A DNA stretch of 64,000 nt from Streptomyces atratus (GTDB lineage Bacteria > Actinomycetota > Actinomycetes > Streptomycetales > Streptomycetaceae). A program made the translations under genes and the position numbers. Shown in pieces: positions 56,472-64,000 of the stretch; the stretch's first letter is position 1; every line of letters starts with the position of its first letter. The stretch lies in the NCBI RefSeq assembly GCF_900119365.1, contig NZ_FPJO01000001.1, positions 124,001 to 188,000 on the forward strand, given 5' to 3'. The notes below the pieces were generated by a model. The model saw only the letters and a program-made list of their open reading frames with translations. It was not told the origin of the DNA and made no database searches.

Positions 56472-57482
56472 TCAGTGCTTGGCCAGCGGCTTCGGACGGG
56501 AAGGCCGTGCGGGAACGGCGGCCGGGGGCGGGGGCGCGGGCATGGGCGCCGGCCCCACGGCCGACGGCTGCTGCGGCCTCGGCTGGGTCTGGGCCGGGCG
56601 CTGGGCCTGCGCGGGGCGCTGCGGCCGGTCGGCGGGGCGGGGCGGTTGCGCATGGCGCTGCGGCTGCGTCGGCCGCTGCGGCTGGGCGCTCTGCGGTGGC
56701 GGGGTCAGCTGTTGCTGCGCGGGCTGCTGTGCCCGCTCCAGGAAGCGGAGCAGCTCCACCGGGAACGGCAGCACCAGCGTGGAGTTCTTCTCCGCCGCGA
56801 CCGCCACCACCGTCTGCAGCAGACGCAGCTGGAGCGCGGCCGGCTGGGCGGACATCTGCGCCGCCGCCTCGGCGAGCTTCTTCGACGCCTGGAGCTCGGC
56901 GTCCGCGTTGATGACCCGGGCACGCCGCTCACGGTCTGCCTCGGCCTGGCGGGCCATGGACCGCTTCATCGTCTCCGGCAGCGAGACGTCCTTGATCTCC
57001 ACCCGGTCGATCTGCACGCCCCATCCGACCGCGGGGCTGTCGATCATGAGTTCAAGGCCCTGATTGAGCTTCTCGCGGTTGGACAGCAGATCGTCCAGAT
57101 CGCTCTTGCCGATGATCGACCGCAGTGAGGTCTGCGCCATCTGCGACACCGCGAAACGGTAGTCCTCGACCTGGATCACGGCGCTCGCCGCGTCGACGAC
57201 CTTGAAGTAGATGACCGCGTCCACCCGCACCGTCACGTTGTCCCGGGTGATCCCGTCCTGCGCCGGCACCGGCATCGTCACGATCTGCATGTTGACCTTG
57301 CGCAGCCGCTCGATGCCGGGGATCACCATGGTGAAGCCGGGCCCTCGTACGTCGTCACGGAGCCTGCCGAGCCTCAGCACGACGCCCCGCTCGTACTGCT
57401 TGACGACCTTGGCCGCCGCAGCCAGGTACAGCGTGCCCACCGAGGCCGCCGCCACTATCGCGATCACGAGTTCCTGGACCAT
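56472..57482 (-). CDS. SPFH/Band-7 (slipin) family membrane protein
   Basis: A 336-residue protein with one N-terminal membrane segment (VQELVIAIVAAASVGTLYLA), then the SPFH core: YERGVVLRLGRLRDDVRGPG, DNVTVRVDAVIYFKVVDAAS, and a coiled-coil-prone stretch RQAEADRERRARVINADAEL. The last 100 residues are a Pro/Gln/Arg-rich low-complexity tail with repeated QPQRP-type units. Slipins organise membrane microdomains and recruit proteases or other partners; none is adjacent here. Located between the SNF2 gene and a small lipoprotein. Confidence 0.88.
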   Translation of the reverse strand: MVQELVIAIVAAASVGTLYLAAAAKVVKQYERGVVLRLGRLRDDVRGPGFTMVIPGIERLRKVNMQIVTMPVPAQDGITRDNVTVRVDAVIYFKVVDAASAVIQVEDYRFAVSQMAQTSLRSIIGKSDLDDLLSNREKLNQGLELMIDSPAVGWGVQIDRVEIKDVSLPETMKRSMARQAEADRERRARVINADAELQASKKLAEAAAQMSAQPAALQLRLLQTVVAVAAEKNSTLVLPFPVELLRFLERAQQPAQQQLTPPPQSAQPQRPTQPQRHAQPPRPADRPQRPAQAQRPAQTQPRPQQPSAVGPAPMPAPPPPAAVPARPSRPKPLAKH

Positions 57483-57707
57483 GACGGCCCCCTGAAAGCC
57501 GGAAATTGATCGAAGGCGACCGAATCGAACGAATCATATGATTCAGCCGCTATTACCACGGTATGCCCAGTCTCAATCAATATGAACACGGAGGGGCCAC
57601 CGCCACGGCGACCGTCCCCCCGCCCGGCGGCGCACCGGATGCCGGGGCGCCGAGGAGGGGGCAGGGTGACCAGCGTCAGCACGTACTCCGTAGACGAGGA
57701 CCCGCCC

Positions 57708-58055
57708 ATGCCCGTGATCGCTCACCGACGCCGCCGCCTCGGCATCGCAGCCGGGACCGCGCTCCTGACCCTCACCGTCGCAGGCTGTTCCGGCCTCGGC
57801 CGGACCGCGGTCGGGCCGATCACCTACACGACGGAGCGGGGCGCCGTGATCATGGTCAACAGCCCGTCCGTGAAGGGCTGCCACCGGCTCGCCCCCTCGG
57901 GCGCCAAGGCAGTGAACAACGGCACCCTGGTCGACATCATCCTGTACCGCACGCGCGACTGCACCGGTCCGGGGACGACGTACCTCGCGACGTCATTCAG
58001 CGATGTCAACGGGCTCTTCGCCCTGCCGTGGCGCAGCTACAGCACGGTCCACTGA
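57708..58055 (+). CDS. Small predicted lipoprotein
   Basis: A 115-residue protein with a basic start (VIAHRRRRLGIAAGTALLTL) and a lipobox TVAGC. The mature part ILYRTRDCTGPGTTYLATSF has two Cys residues (KGCHRL and RDCTGPG) that could form a disulfide. ATG at 57708 with GAGGA upstream; an upstream ATG would add 42 basic, Pro-rich residues and is disfavoured. Family unknown. Confidence 0.7.
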   Translation: MPVIAHRRRRLGIAAGTALLTLTVAGCSGLGRTAVGPITYTTERGAVIMVNSPSVKGCHRLAPSGAKAVNNGTLVDIILYRTRDCTGPGTTYLATSFSDVNGLFALPWRSYSTVH

Positions 58056-58085
58056 CCGGGCAGCCCGTTCAGCGCGGTCCGCCGC

Positions 58086-58781
58086 CTACGCGGGCACGGC
58101 GCGCACCCATATTCCGTCATCCGTGAGATACCGGTCGACGGTCAGGCCCGCCGCCGCCAGATGCCCCTCGAACTCCTCCTTCGACAGCTCCCGCGACCGG
58201 AACGTCTGGGTCCATCGCGCGTCGTCGAAGACGTACTCGGCATGCACCGAGTCCACCCCGTCCCCCACGGGCTCCGCCGAGACGATCCGTACGGTGTATC
58301 CGGCCGGATGTGTCCTCTCCCGTGGCAGGTTGCTGTGGTAGTCGGCACCCTCGCGCTGGATGAGCACTACGCCGCCGTCCTCGACGTGCTTGCGGCAGGT
58401 CCGCAGCATCCCCTCACGCACCCGGTCCTCGCTCGTGTGCACCAGGAACGACGCCAGCATCACCACGTCGAACCTCTCCTCGCCGAGGTCCAGCGACTCG
58501 ATGGGGCTCCGCACGGTGCGGGCGCCCCTGATGTGCTCCAGCATCTGCGCCGACTCGTCCACGGCGGTGACCTCGAAGCCGAGCCCGATCAGCGGATGGG
58601 TCACCCGGCCCACGCCGCAGCCCAGCTCCAGAATGCTCGCCCCGGCGGGCACGGCGGCTGCGATCACCTCCGGTTCGTCGCCGACGGACAGCCGTCGGTA
58701 CAGCTCGACCGCGCAGCCGTCCGGCGTGATCGCGCCGGGACCCGTCCCTGAATAGCCCTCACGCACCAGTTCTCCGCTCAT
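58086..58781 (-). CDS. Class I SAM-dependent methyltransferase
   Basis: A 231-residue protein. SAM motif I is SILELGCGVGRVTHPLIG near residue 50, the second acidic residue in VTAVDESAQML, and motif II/post region in ERFDVVMLASFLVHTSEDR. The substrate is unknown. Convergent with the lipoprotein gene; divergent pairing with nothing on the other side. No operon partner. Confidence 0.9.
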   Translation of the reverse strand: MSGELVREGYSGTGPGAITPDGCAVELYRRLSVGDEPEVIAAAVPAGASILELGCGVGRVTHPLIGLGFEVTAVDESAQMLEHIRGARTVRSPIESLDLGEERFDVVMLASFLVHTSEDRVREGMLRTCRKHVEDGGVVLIQREGADYHSNLPRERTHPAGYTVRIVSAEPVGDGVDSVHAEYVFDDARWTQTFRSRELSKEEFEGHLAAAGLTVDRYLTDDGIWVRAVPA

Positions 58782-58847
58782 GTACCCACGAACGAACGGC
58801 CGTTGTCGGTGGTTCCGGACGCGGACACCGCCCCGTTCCCGTTCCCG

Positions 58848-60134
58848 TCACACCGAGCGACGGGCGACCAGTGCCGCGCTGATGTGCTGGAGATCGGCCG
58901 GACGGGCCGGGGAGAGGCCGGTCAGCCGGTCGATGCGGCGGATGCGGTAGTCGACGGTGTTGGGGTGGATGTGCAGGGCGGCGGCGGTGGCCCGACGGTC
59001 CAGGCCCAGTTCGAGATACGTCTCCAGGGTGCGCAGCAGCTCCGGCTTCGCCTCCAGGGGCCGCAGCAGCTCGGCGAGCCCGTGCAGGGCCTCGCTGGGC
59101 CGGCTGAGCTGGTACTCCAGCAGGACATCGGCCAGCCGGTACAGGCCGGGCGGCCGGCCCGTACGGGCGATCAGGTCGACGATCTCGGCGTTACGGGCCA
59201 CCGCGGCCGGCACCGCCTCCGGCTCGGCGGTCTCCGCCGCGGCGGTGATGGGCACACCCGCCGCGCGGGCCGCCTCCTCGATCAGCACGCACAGGCCGCC
59301 CGGCCCGCGCCACGGCGGCGGTGACTCGGCTGCGGGCAACAGCACCGTGCCGCCGGAGGCGTCGAGGGCGGTGAGCGCCGGCGTACCGGCGAAGTGGTCG
59401 AGGGCCGTGCGGACGCGGCGGATCTTGCGCCGGGCCGCAACGCCCGCGCCCGGCCCCGGTAACTGGCTCAGCTCGTCGGGGTGCGGGGCCAGCGCGAGCG
59501 TCATCGTGAGGTAGCGGGCGGCCGGGCGCAGTCCGGTGCGGTGGGTGAAGCGGTCCAGGGGTTCGCCGGTCAGCAGGGCGGCCATCAGGGCGTGCCGGCC
59601 GCCGTGTTCCTGGCTGTCGAGGATCTGCCGGGCCTGAAGGTACGCGCTGCTGACCGCGGAGGTCAGCTGCTGCTGAAGGACCATGATCCGGTCCATGATC
59701 TCCAGGACGGTGGGGAGGTCACCGGGGAGCGCCCCCTTCGCGGTCTCCTGCCAGCACATCGCCGTGCCGACCTGGTAGGCGGTGAGGATGGCGTCCAGCG
59801 GTACGCCCTCCTCGGCGCGCTGGGCCGCCGAGTCGCGCTGCTGGGCGAGTTCGGCGTCCGTGGCGGGGCGGCGGTGCTCGACGACATCGGCGAAGAGCCG
59901 CAGGTTGTGCTGGACGATGTCGGCGATGTCGCCGGAGATCTCCTCGTGCGGCAGTCCGGCGTAGACCGGCAGATCGGCCAGCAGCCGGGCGACGACACGG
60001 CCGGTCAGGGCCGGGACGCGGGCGCGCAGATGCGCGGCCACCGGGCGCCCGGCGATGGACAGCGGCCGTTCCTCCGGCCCTCCCGGGGCGCCGTGCTCCC
60101 CCGTGATGACGAGCGGCCGATTGTCACGCGTCAC
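58848..60134 (-). CDS. PucR-type (CdaR-like) transcriptional regulator
   Basis: A 428-residue regulator. The C-terminal PucR helix-turn-helix is ATAAALHIHPNTVDYRIRRI, the hallmark of the family, preceded by a GGDEF-like/linker region and an N-terminal RsbR-like helical domain (VARLLADLPVYAGLPHEEIS). GTG at 60134 has GGGGGA upstream and is preferred over an ATG 20 codons earlier. It diverges from the exported GDSL hydrolase, its likely but unproven target. Confidence 0.9.
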   Translation of the reverse strand: MTRDNRPLVITGEHGAPGGPEERPLSIAGRPVAAHLRARVPALTGRVVARLLADLPVYAGLPHEEISGDIADIVQHNLRLFADVVEHRRPATDAELAQQRDSAAQRAEEGVPLDAILTAYQVGTAMCWQETAKGALPGDLPTVLEIMDRIMVLQQQLTSAVSSAYLQARQILDSQEHGGRHALMAALLTGEPLDRFTHRTGLRPAARYLTMTLALAPHPDELSQLPGPGAGVAARRKIRRVRTALDHFAGTPALTALDASGGTVLLPAAESPPPWRGPGGLCVLIEEAARAAGVPITAAAETAEPEAVPAAVARNAEIVDLIARTGRPPGLYRLADVLLEYQLSRPSEALHGLAELLRPLEAKPELLRTLETYLELGLDRRATAAALHIHPNTVDYRIRRIDRLTGLSPARPADLQHISAALVARRSV

Positions 60135-60249
60135 AAGTTCCCCCGCAGAAGTCTGCGTTACCCACCAGTTAAACGACGGCTGTCGAGTCTGCATGATGAC
60201 CGGCGTCACACGCCATGCCACGTCCCGCCCCCCACCGTCGGAGGATTCC

Positions 60250-61149
60250 GTGAACATGCCGCAGCACAAGGGTTTCTGTCGATCCGTCAGGACCATCGTG
60301 GGCACGCTCGCCCTGGCCGGTCTGGCCGTGGGAACCGGCGCGGCTGGGGCATCCGCCGCCGAGGACGGCACCACGTCCTATGTCGCGCTCGGCGACTCCA
60401 TGGCCTCCGGGCCGCTCATTCCGGACATCACGGGGCCGGTGGCCTGCGGCCGCTCGACGCACAACTACCCGCACGAGCTCGCCGAGCGCCTCGGCGCCTC
60501 GCTGCGCGACGTCACCTGCAGCGGTGCCGCGTCCAAGCACATGACGGAGAAGCAGTCGCTGTCGCTGCTCGACATCCCGATGGGTTCGGCCCCGCCGCAG
60601 TTCGACGCGCTGCGCCCGGACACCGACCTGGTGACGCTGACCATCGGCGGCAACGACACCGGCCTGGTCGGCATCGCGCAGAAGTGCACCACCCTCGACC
60701 CGAACGCCACCCCGTGCAAGGAGAAGTACAACGAGGGCGGCGTGGACCAGGTGGGTCAGCGCATCGCGGAGTTCGCGCCGAAGCTGGGCGTCGTACTGGA
60801 CTCGATCCACCAGCGCTCGCCGCACGCCCGGGTGATCGTCACGGGTTACGGCCTGTACATCAAGCCCGGCGGCTGCTGGCCGCTGCAGCCGGTCCTCCCG
60901 GTGGACGCCGACTTCCTCCAGGGCAGCGTCGACCGGATGAACGCGGTGATCGCCGAGCAGAGCGCGGCGCACGGTGCCGAGTACATCGACCTCGCCACGC
61001 CCAGCAAGGGCCACGACTCCTGCCAGGCCCCGTCGGACAAGTGGGTCGAGGGGTACGTGCCGACCGCGGCCGCCGCCCCGCTGCACCCCAACCGGAACGG
61101 TGAGGCGAACTACGCCGCCATCATCGGCGCACACCTCCAGGGGAGCTGA
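60250..61149 (+). CDS. Exported SGNH/GDSL hydrolase
   Basis: A 299-residue protein. Signal peptide around RTIVGTLALAGLAVGTGAAG, then block I YVALGDSMASGP (nucleophile Ser), block III TIGGNDTGLVG and block V PLHPNRNGEANYA (Asp/His-type region). Six Cys residues suggest disulfides, as in secreted Streptomyces lipases/esterases. GTG at 60250 follows GGAGG by five bases; a Met two codons later is possible. Diverges from the PucR regulator and lies six bases before the next exported enzyme. Confidence 0.92.
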   Translation: MNMPQHKGFCRSVRTIVGTLALAGLAVGTGAAGASAAEDGTTSYVALGDSMASGPLIPDITGPVACGRSTHNYPHELAERLGASLRDVTCSGAASKHMTEKQSLSLLDIPMGSAPPQFDALRPDTDLVTLTIGGNDTGLVGIAQKCTTLDPNATPCKEKYNEGGVDQVGQRIAEFAPKLGVVLDSIHQRSPHARVIVTGYGLYIKPGGCWPLQPVLPVDADFLQGSVDRMNAVIAEQSAAHGAEYIDLATPSKGHDSCQAPSDKWVEGYVPTAAAAPLHPNRNGEANYAAIIGAHLQGS

Positions 61150-61155
61150 CCGAAG

Positions 61156-63147
61156 TTGCTCCACCGCCTGCTGCGCGGGCTGCTGGCGGCGGCGCTCGCC
61201 GCCGCCGCCCTGCTCGCCCCGGACGCCCCTGCGGCAGAGGCCGCCGGGCCGTCCGGGCCCGGCTGCGACCCGCTGGCGCCCGCCGAGTGCCTGCTGCCGT
61301 TCCCGAACGACTGGTACACCCGGCCCGACCCGGCCACCGACACCGGCCGCCGGGTGTCCTTCGGAGCGGCCACGCTGCCACCCGCCGCGGCCGGCCGGCC
61401 CGTCGACCCGACGGCCTGGAACCGGTCCGACGGCTTCTCCCCCGGCTCGACGCTGATCGCGCACGTCCCCGGCCTCGACCCGGCGGCGACCGGCACCGCC
61501 CCGCTCACCGACATCGGCCGCTCCCTCGCCCCGGACGCCCCCGTGGTGCTGATCGACACCCGGACCGGGGAGCGGTGGCCGTACTGGGCCGAGGCGGACG
61601 CCAACGCCACCGACCCCGCGCGCCGGGCCCTGCTGATCCACCCCGCGCGCAACTTCCGCGACGGCCACCGCTACGCCGTCGCCCTGAGACACCTCAAGGA
61701 CGGGGCGGGCCGCACGATCCCGGCCGCCGAGCCGTTCGCCGCCGTCGCCGGGAGACCGCTGCCCGCCGGGCATCCGCTGTACGCCCGGCAGCGTCAGCTC
61801 CGCCCGGCCCTGAAGGCCTTGCACAGGGCCGGGGTGGGGTCCGAAGGGACGTACCTCGCCTGGGACTTCACCGTCGCGAGCACACGCAGCCTCACCGGCG
61901 ACCTCTTCACCGTCCGCGACGACGCGTTCCGCCGGCTCGGCGACCGCTCCCCCGCGTTCGCCGTCACCGGTGTCACCGACTTCACGGCCGAGCAGGCCCC
62001 CCGGATCGCCCGGGAGGTGACCGGCCGGATCAGCGTGCCCGGCTACCTGGACCTGCCCGGCGGCCCGCCCGGCTCCGTACTGCACCGCGGCCACGACGGC
62101 CTGCCCCGGCGGCTCCCGGGGAGCAGCCAACTCGCCGAGTTCCGCTGCGAGATACCGCGCTCCGCCTTCCGTACCCCCTCGCACCCCGCGCTCTACGGGC
62201 ACGGCCTCCTCGGCCGCCGCTCCGAGGTCGGCGCGGGCAACGTCAAGGCGATGGCGGCGGAGCACAACTTCACGTTCTGCGCGACGGACTGGATCGGGAT
62301 GGCCGAGGAGGACGTCCCCGTGGTACTCGGGGCGCTCGCCGACCCGAACCTCTTCCCCGCCGTTCCCGAACGCAGCGAGCAGGGCATGCTGAACGCACTC
62401 TTCCTCGCCCGCGCCCTGATCCACGCCGACGGACTGACCACCGACGCGGCCTTCCGCGACGCGGACGGCCGGCTGCTCCTCGACCTCCGGCACGGCATCG
62501 GGTACGACGGGAACAGCCAGGGCGGAATCCTCGGCGGCGCCCTGGTCGCCGCCTCGCCCGACATCCGGCGCGGGGTCCTCGGAGTCACCGGCATGAACTA
62601 CGGCCTGCTCCTCAACCGCAGCGTCGACTTCGCACCGTTCCAGCAGGTCCTGGACCTCTCCTACCCGGACAAGCTGCGCCAGCAGATCGTCCTCCAGCTG
62701 TTCCAGATGGTGTGGGACCGCGGCGAGACCAACGCGTACGCGAACCACCTCACCGACCGCCATCAGGTACTGATGCACATCGCGTACGGGGACCACCAGG
62801 TCGCCAACGCGGCGGCCGACGTGGAGGCGCGCACCATCGGCGCCCGGCTGATCACCCCGGTGCTCGCGCCGGGCCGCAGCCCGGACACCGTCCCGTACTG
62901 GGGCATCAGAACCGTCGCGTCCGGCCGACTGCCGTACCGGGGCTCCGCGATGACGGTGTGGGACAGCGGCACGCCCACCCCGCCGCTCACCAACACCCCG
63001 CCCGCCGGGCCGGTCTACGGCCACGACCCGCACTCGGACCCCCGCAATTCGCCGGCCGCCCGTCAGCAGAAGGCCACCTTCCTGACCACCGGCCGTGTCA
63101 TCAATGTCTGCGGCAACACGCCGTGCACCGCCGCCCCCACCTCCTGA
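61156..63147 (+). CDS. Exported serine hydrolase of unknown substrate
   Basis: A 663-residue exported protein. The N-terminus LHRLLRGLLAAALAAAALLA is a signal peptide. The nucleophile elbow GYDGNSQGGILGG (GxSxG) is in the second half, with GHGLLGRRSEVGAGN earlier and a candidate His in AYGDHQVANAAADV. Overall pattern fits a large alpha/beta hydrolase; no specific family name is certain. TTG start six bases after the GDSL stop; likely cotranscribed. Also ends with a Cys pair (VCGNTPCTAAP). Confidence 0.75.
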   Translation: MLHRLLRGLLAAALAAAALLAPDAPAAEAAGPSGPGCDPLAPAECLLPFPNDWYTRPDPATDTGRRVSFGAATLPPAAAGRPVDPTAWNRSDGFSPGSTLIAHVPGLDPAATGTAPLTDIGRSLAPDAPVVLIDTRTGERWPYWAEADANATDPARRALLIHPARNFRDGHRYAVALRHLKDGAGRTIPAAEPFAAVAGRPLPAGHPLYARQRQLRPALKALHRAGVGSEGTYLAWDFTVASTRSLTGDLFTVRDDAFRRLGDRSPAFAVTGVTDFTAEQAPRIAREVTGRISVPGYLDLPGGPPGSVLHRGHDGLPRRLPGSSQLAEFRCEIPRSAFRTPSHPALYGHGLLGRRSEVGAGNVKAMAAEHNFTFCATDWIGMAEEDVPVVLGALADPNLFPAVPERSEQGMLNALFLARALIHADGLTTDAAFRDADGRLLLDLRHGIGYDGNSQGGILGGALVAASPDIRRGVLGVTGMNYGLLLNRSVDFAPFQQVLDLSYPDKLRQQIVLQLFQMVWDRGETNAYANHLTDRHQVLMHIAYGDHQVANAAADVEARTIGARLITPVLAPGRSPDTVPYWGIRTVASGRLPYRGSAMTVWDSGTPTPPLTNTPPAGPVYGHDPHSDPRNSPAARQQKATFLTTGRVINVCGNTPCTAAPTS

Positions 63148-63188
63148 CACCCCCCACCACCCCGACAGGGATGCAGACAAGGAGCACC

Positions 63189-64000
63189 ATGCGCACGCAC
63201 CGCATCACCCAGGCAGCCGTCGCGGCCGTCCTGCTCGCCGGTACGGTCCTCGTCCCGCCCGCCCTCGCCGCCACTCCCGCCGGCGCGCCCGCAGCGAGCG
63301 CCGAAGCCGGTGCGCGGGCCGCCGCCGTGCCGTTCACCGCGGCCACCGCCAAGCGCGCCGCCGACGGCGGCTACACGCTCTCCTGGTCCTCCGCCGCCGG
63401 TTCGGTGTCCGTCACCGCCGTGACCTCCCCCGACGCCACCACCGGCACCCCGGTGGGCACCGCCCCCGGCACCGGTTCGCTGACCGTCCCGGCCGGAACC
63501 CTCGCCGAAGCGGGACGCTGGTACTTCCGGCTGGTGCCGGACAGCGGTTCGCCGCTCGTCGTCGCCGAACGCTCGCTCGGGATCGAGTCCGCCCGCAACT
63601 TCCGGGACATCGGCGGCTACCGCACCACCGACGGGCGCTGGGTGCGCCCGGGTCTGGTCTACCGCTCCAACAAGATCAACAGCCTCACCGACGCCGAGCA
63701 GCAGCGCCTGCTCTCCCAGCGACTCACCCTCGACGTGGACCTGCGCAACGCGGTGGAGCGGCACGACGCCCCGGACCGGCTGCCCGCCGGTGTGAAGTAC
63801 CAGGTCGCCGATGTGGTGTCGCTCAGCCACGGCCTCCGCTTCCACGACTCGGCGCTGATGACACTGGCCGAGGCCATCGCGGCCGGGCTGTTCTCCGGCT
63901 CGTCCGACCTCGGCCAGTCCATCGGCTACCCGTTCATGGTCAACTTCGTGGGCGCCGACTACGCCTTCCGCGACCTGCTCACGGCCGTCGCGACGAACGA
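63189..64000 (+). CDS. Exported tyrosine/serine phosphatase (DSP-like), truncated by window end
   Basis: The first 270 codons are in the window. Signal peptide RITQAAVAAVLLAGTVLVPP, then an Ig-like or beta-sandwich segment (YTLSWSSAAGSVSVTAVTSP) and the phosphatase start NFRDIGGYRTTDGRWVRPGL with LVYRSNKINSLTDAEQQRLL, typical of the bacterial tyrosine-phosphatase (Y_phosphatase3) family. The catalytic HCxxGKDR loop lies beyond base 64000. ATG 63189 with AAGGAG upstream; 41 bp after the serine hydrolase, same strand. Confidence 0.85.
   Translation, partial: MRTHRITQAAVAAVLLAGTVLVPPALAATPAGAPAASAEAGARAAAVPFTAATAKRAADGGYTLSWSSAAGSVSVTAVTSPDATTGTPVGTAPGTGSLTVPAGTLAEAGRWYFRLVPDSGSPLVVAERSLGIESARNFRDIGGYRTTDGRWVRPGLVYRSNKINSLTDAEQQRLLSQRLTLDVDLRNAVERHDAPDRLPAGVKYQVADVVSLSHGLRFHDSALMTLAEAIAAGLFSGSSDLGQSIGYPFMVNFVGADYAFRDLLTAVATN

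Noticed and set aside
53427..57128. 1233-codon plus-strand frame opposite the SNF2 gene
   Set aside because: Antisense shadow; SNF2 helicase motifs lie on the minus strand.

Overview
The window is a high-GC actinobacterial chromosome, almost certainly Streptomyces. Evidence: very strong third-position GC bias, frequent GTG and TTG starts, ATGA/GTGA gene overlaps, whiA, an RbpA-type RNA polymerase-binding protein, a mycothiol-dependent isomerase-like enzyme, and the order cyoE-tkt-tal-zwf-opcA-pgl ... pgi-secG-tpiA-pgk-gap-whiA-yvcK-rapZ-uvrC ... uvrA ... terC-terD-uvrB, which is the conserved Streptomyces core layout (recalled, not searched).

Layout. (1) 0-8.7 kb: heme O synthase gene cyoE diverges from an oxidative and non-oxidative pentose-phosphate run (tkt, tal, zwf, opcA, pgl) with tight or overlapping junctions; a small VOC protein follows. 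(2) 8.7-19.8 kb, minus strand: two PH-domain membrane proteins, pgi, an RbpA-family gene, secG, the lower-glycolysis genes tpiA, pgk and gap, then the overlapping whiA-yvcK-rapZ-uvrC block. (3) 21.9-27.9 kb: a chimeric cysteine-protease relic, a Rieske lipoprotein, uvrA, a mycothiol-enzyme-like gene and an MBL-fold hydrolase. (4) 27.7-30.6 kb: a decayed integrative element that entered the MBL gene. It supplied a replacement 3' end in frame, and the displaced original 3' end survives 2.7 kb away. (5) 30.6-37 kb: terC behind a probable manganese (yybP-ykoY) riboswitch, a TerD fusion, TerD and uvrB. (6) 37-48.5 kb: accessory metabolism: MHYT protein, glycerophosphodiesterase, ogt, MFS exporter, cupin, psuG-psuK, kinase and nucleotidyltransferase genes, an HxlR regulator with paired operators, an aminotransferase and a C39-like protein. 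(7) 48.48-48.92 kb: a noncoding stretch holding two tRNA-like genes whose halves are in circularly permuted order, just downstream of a conserved gene of unknown function. (8) 49-64 kb: exported and regulatory proteins, a TetR/HXXEE pair around a perfect 20-bp palindrome, a SWIM/SNF2 pair, an SPFH protein, a methyltransferase, a PucR-type regulator, and three exported enzymes (GDSL hydrolase, serine hydrolase, tyrosine phosphatase) that run off the end.

The core genes link carbon flow (NADPH and pentoses from Zwf/OpcA/Pgl, triose metabolism from TpiA/Pgk/Gap) with developmental control (WhiA, YvcK, RapZ) and nucleotide excision repair (UvrA, UvrB and UvrC are all present). The least ordinary signals are the permuted tRNA pair at 48.6-48.9 kb, the element in the MBL gene, and the riboswitch whose hairpin hides the terC ribosome-binding site. 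All calls come from reading the sequence; no database search was run.
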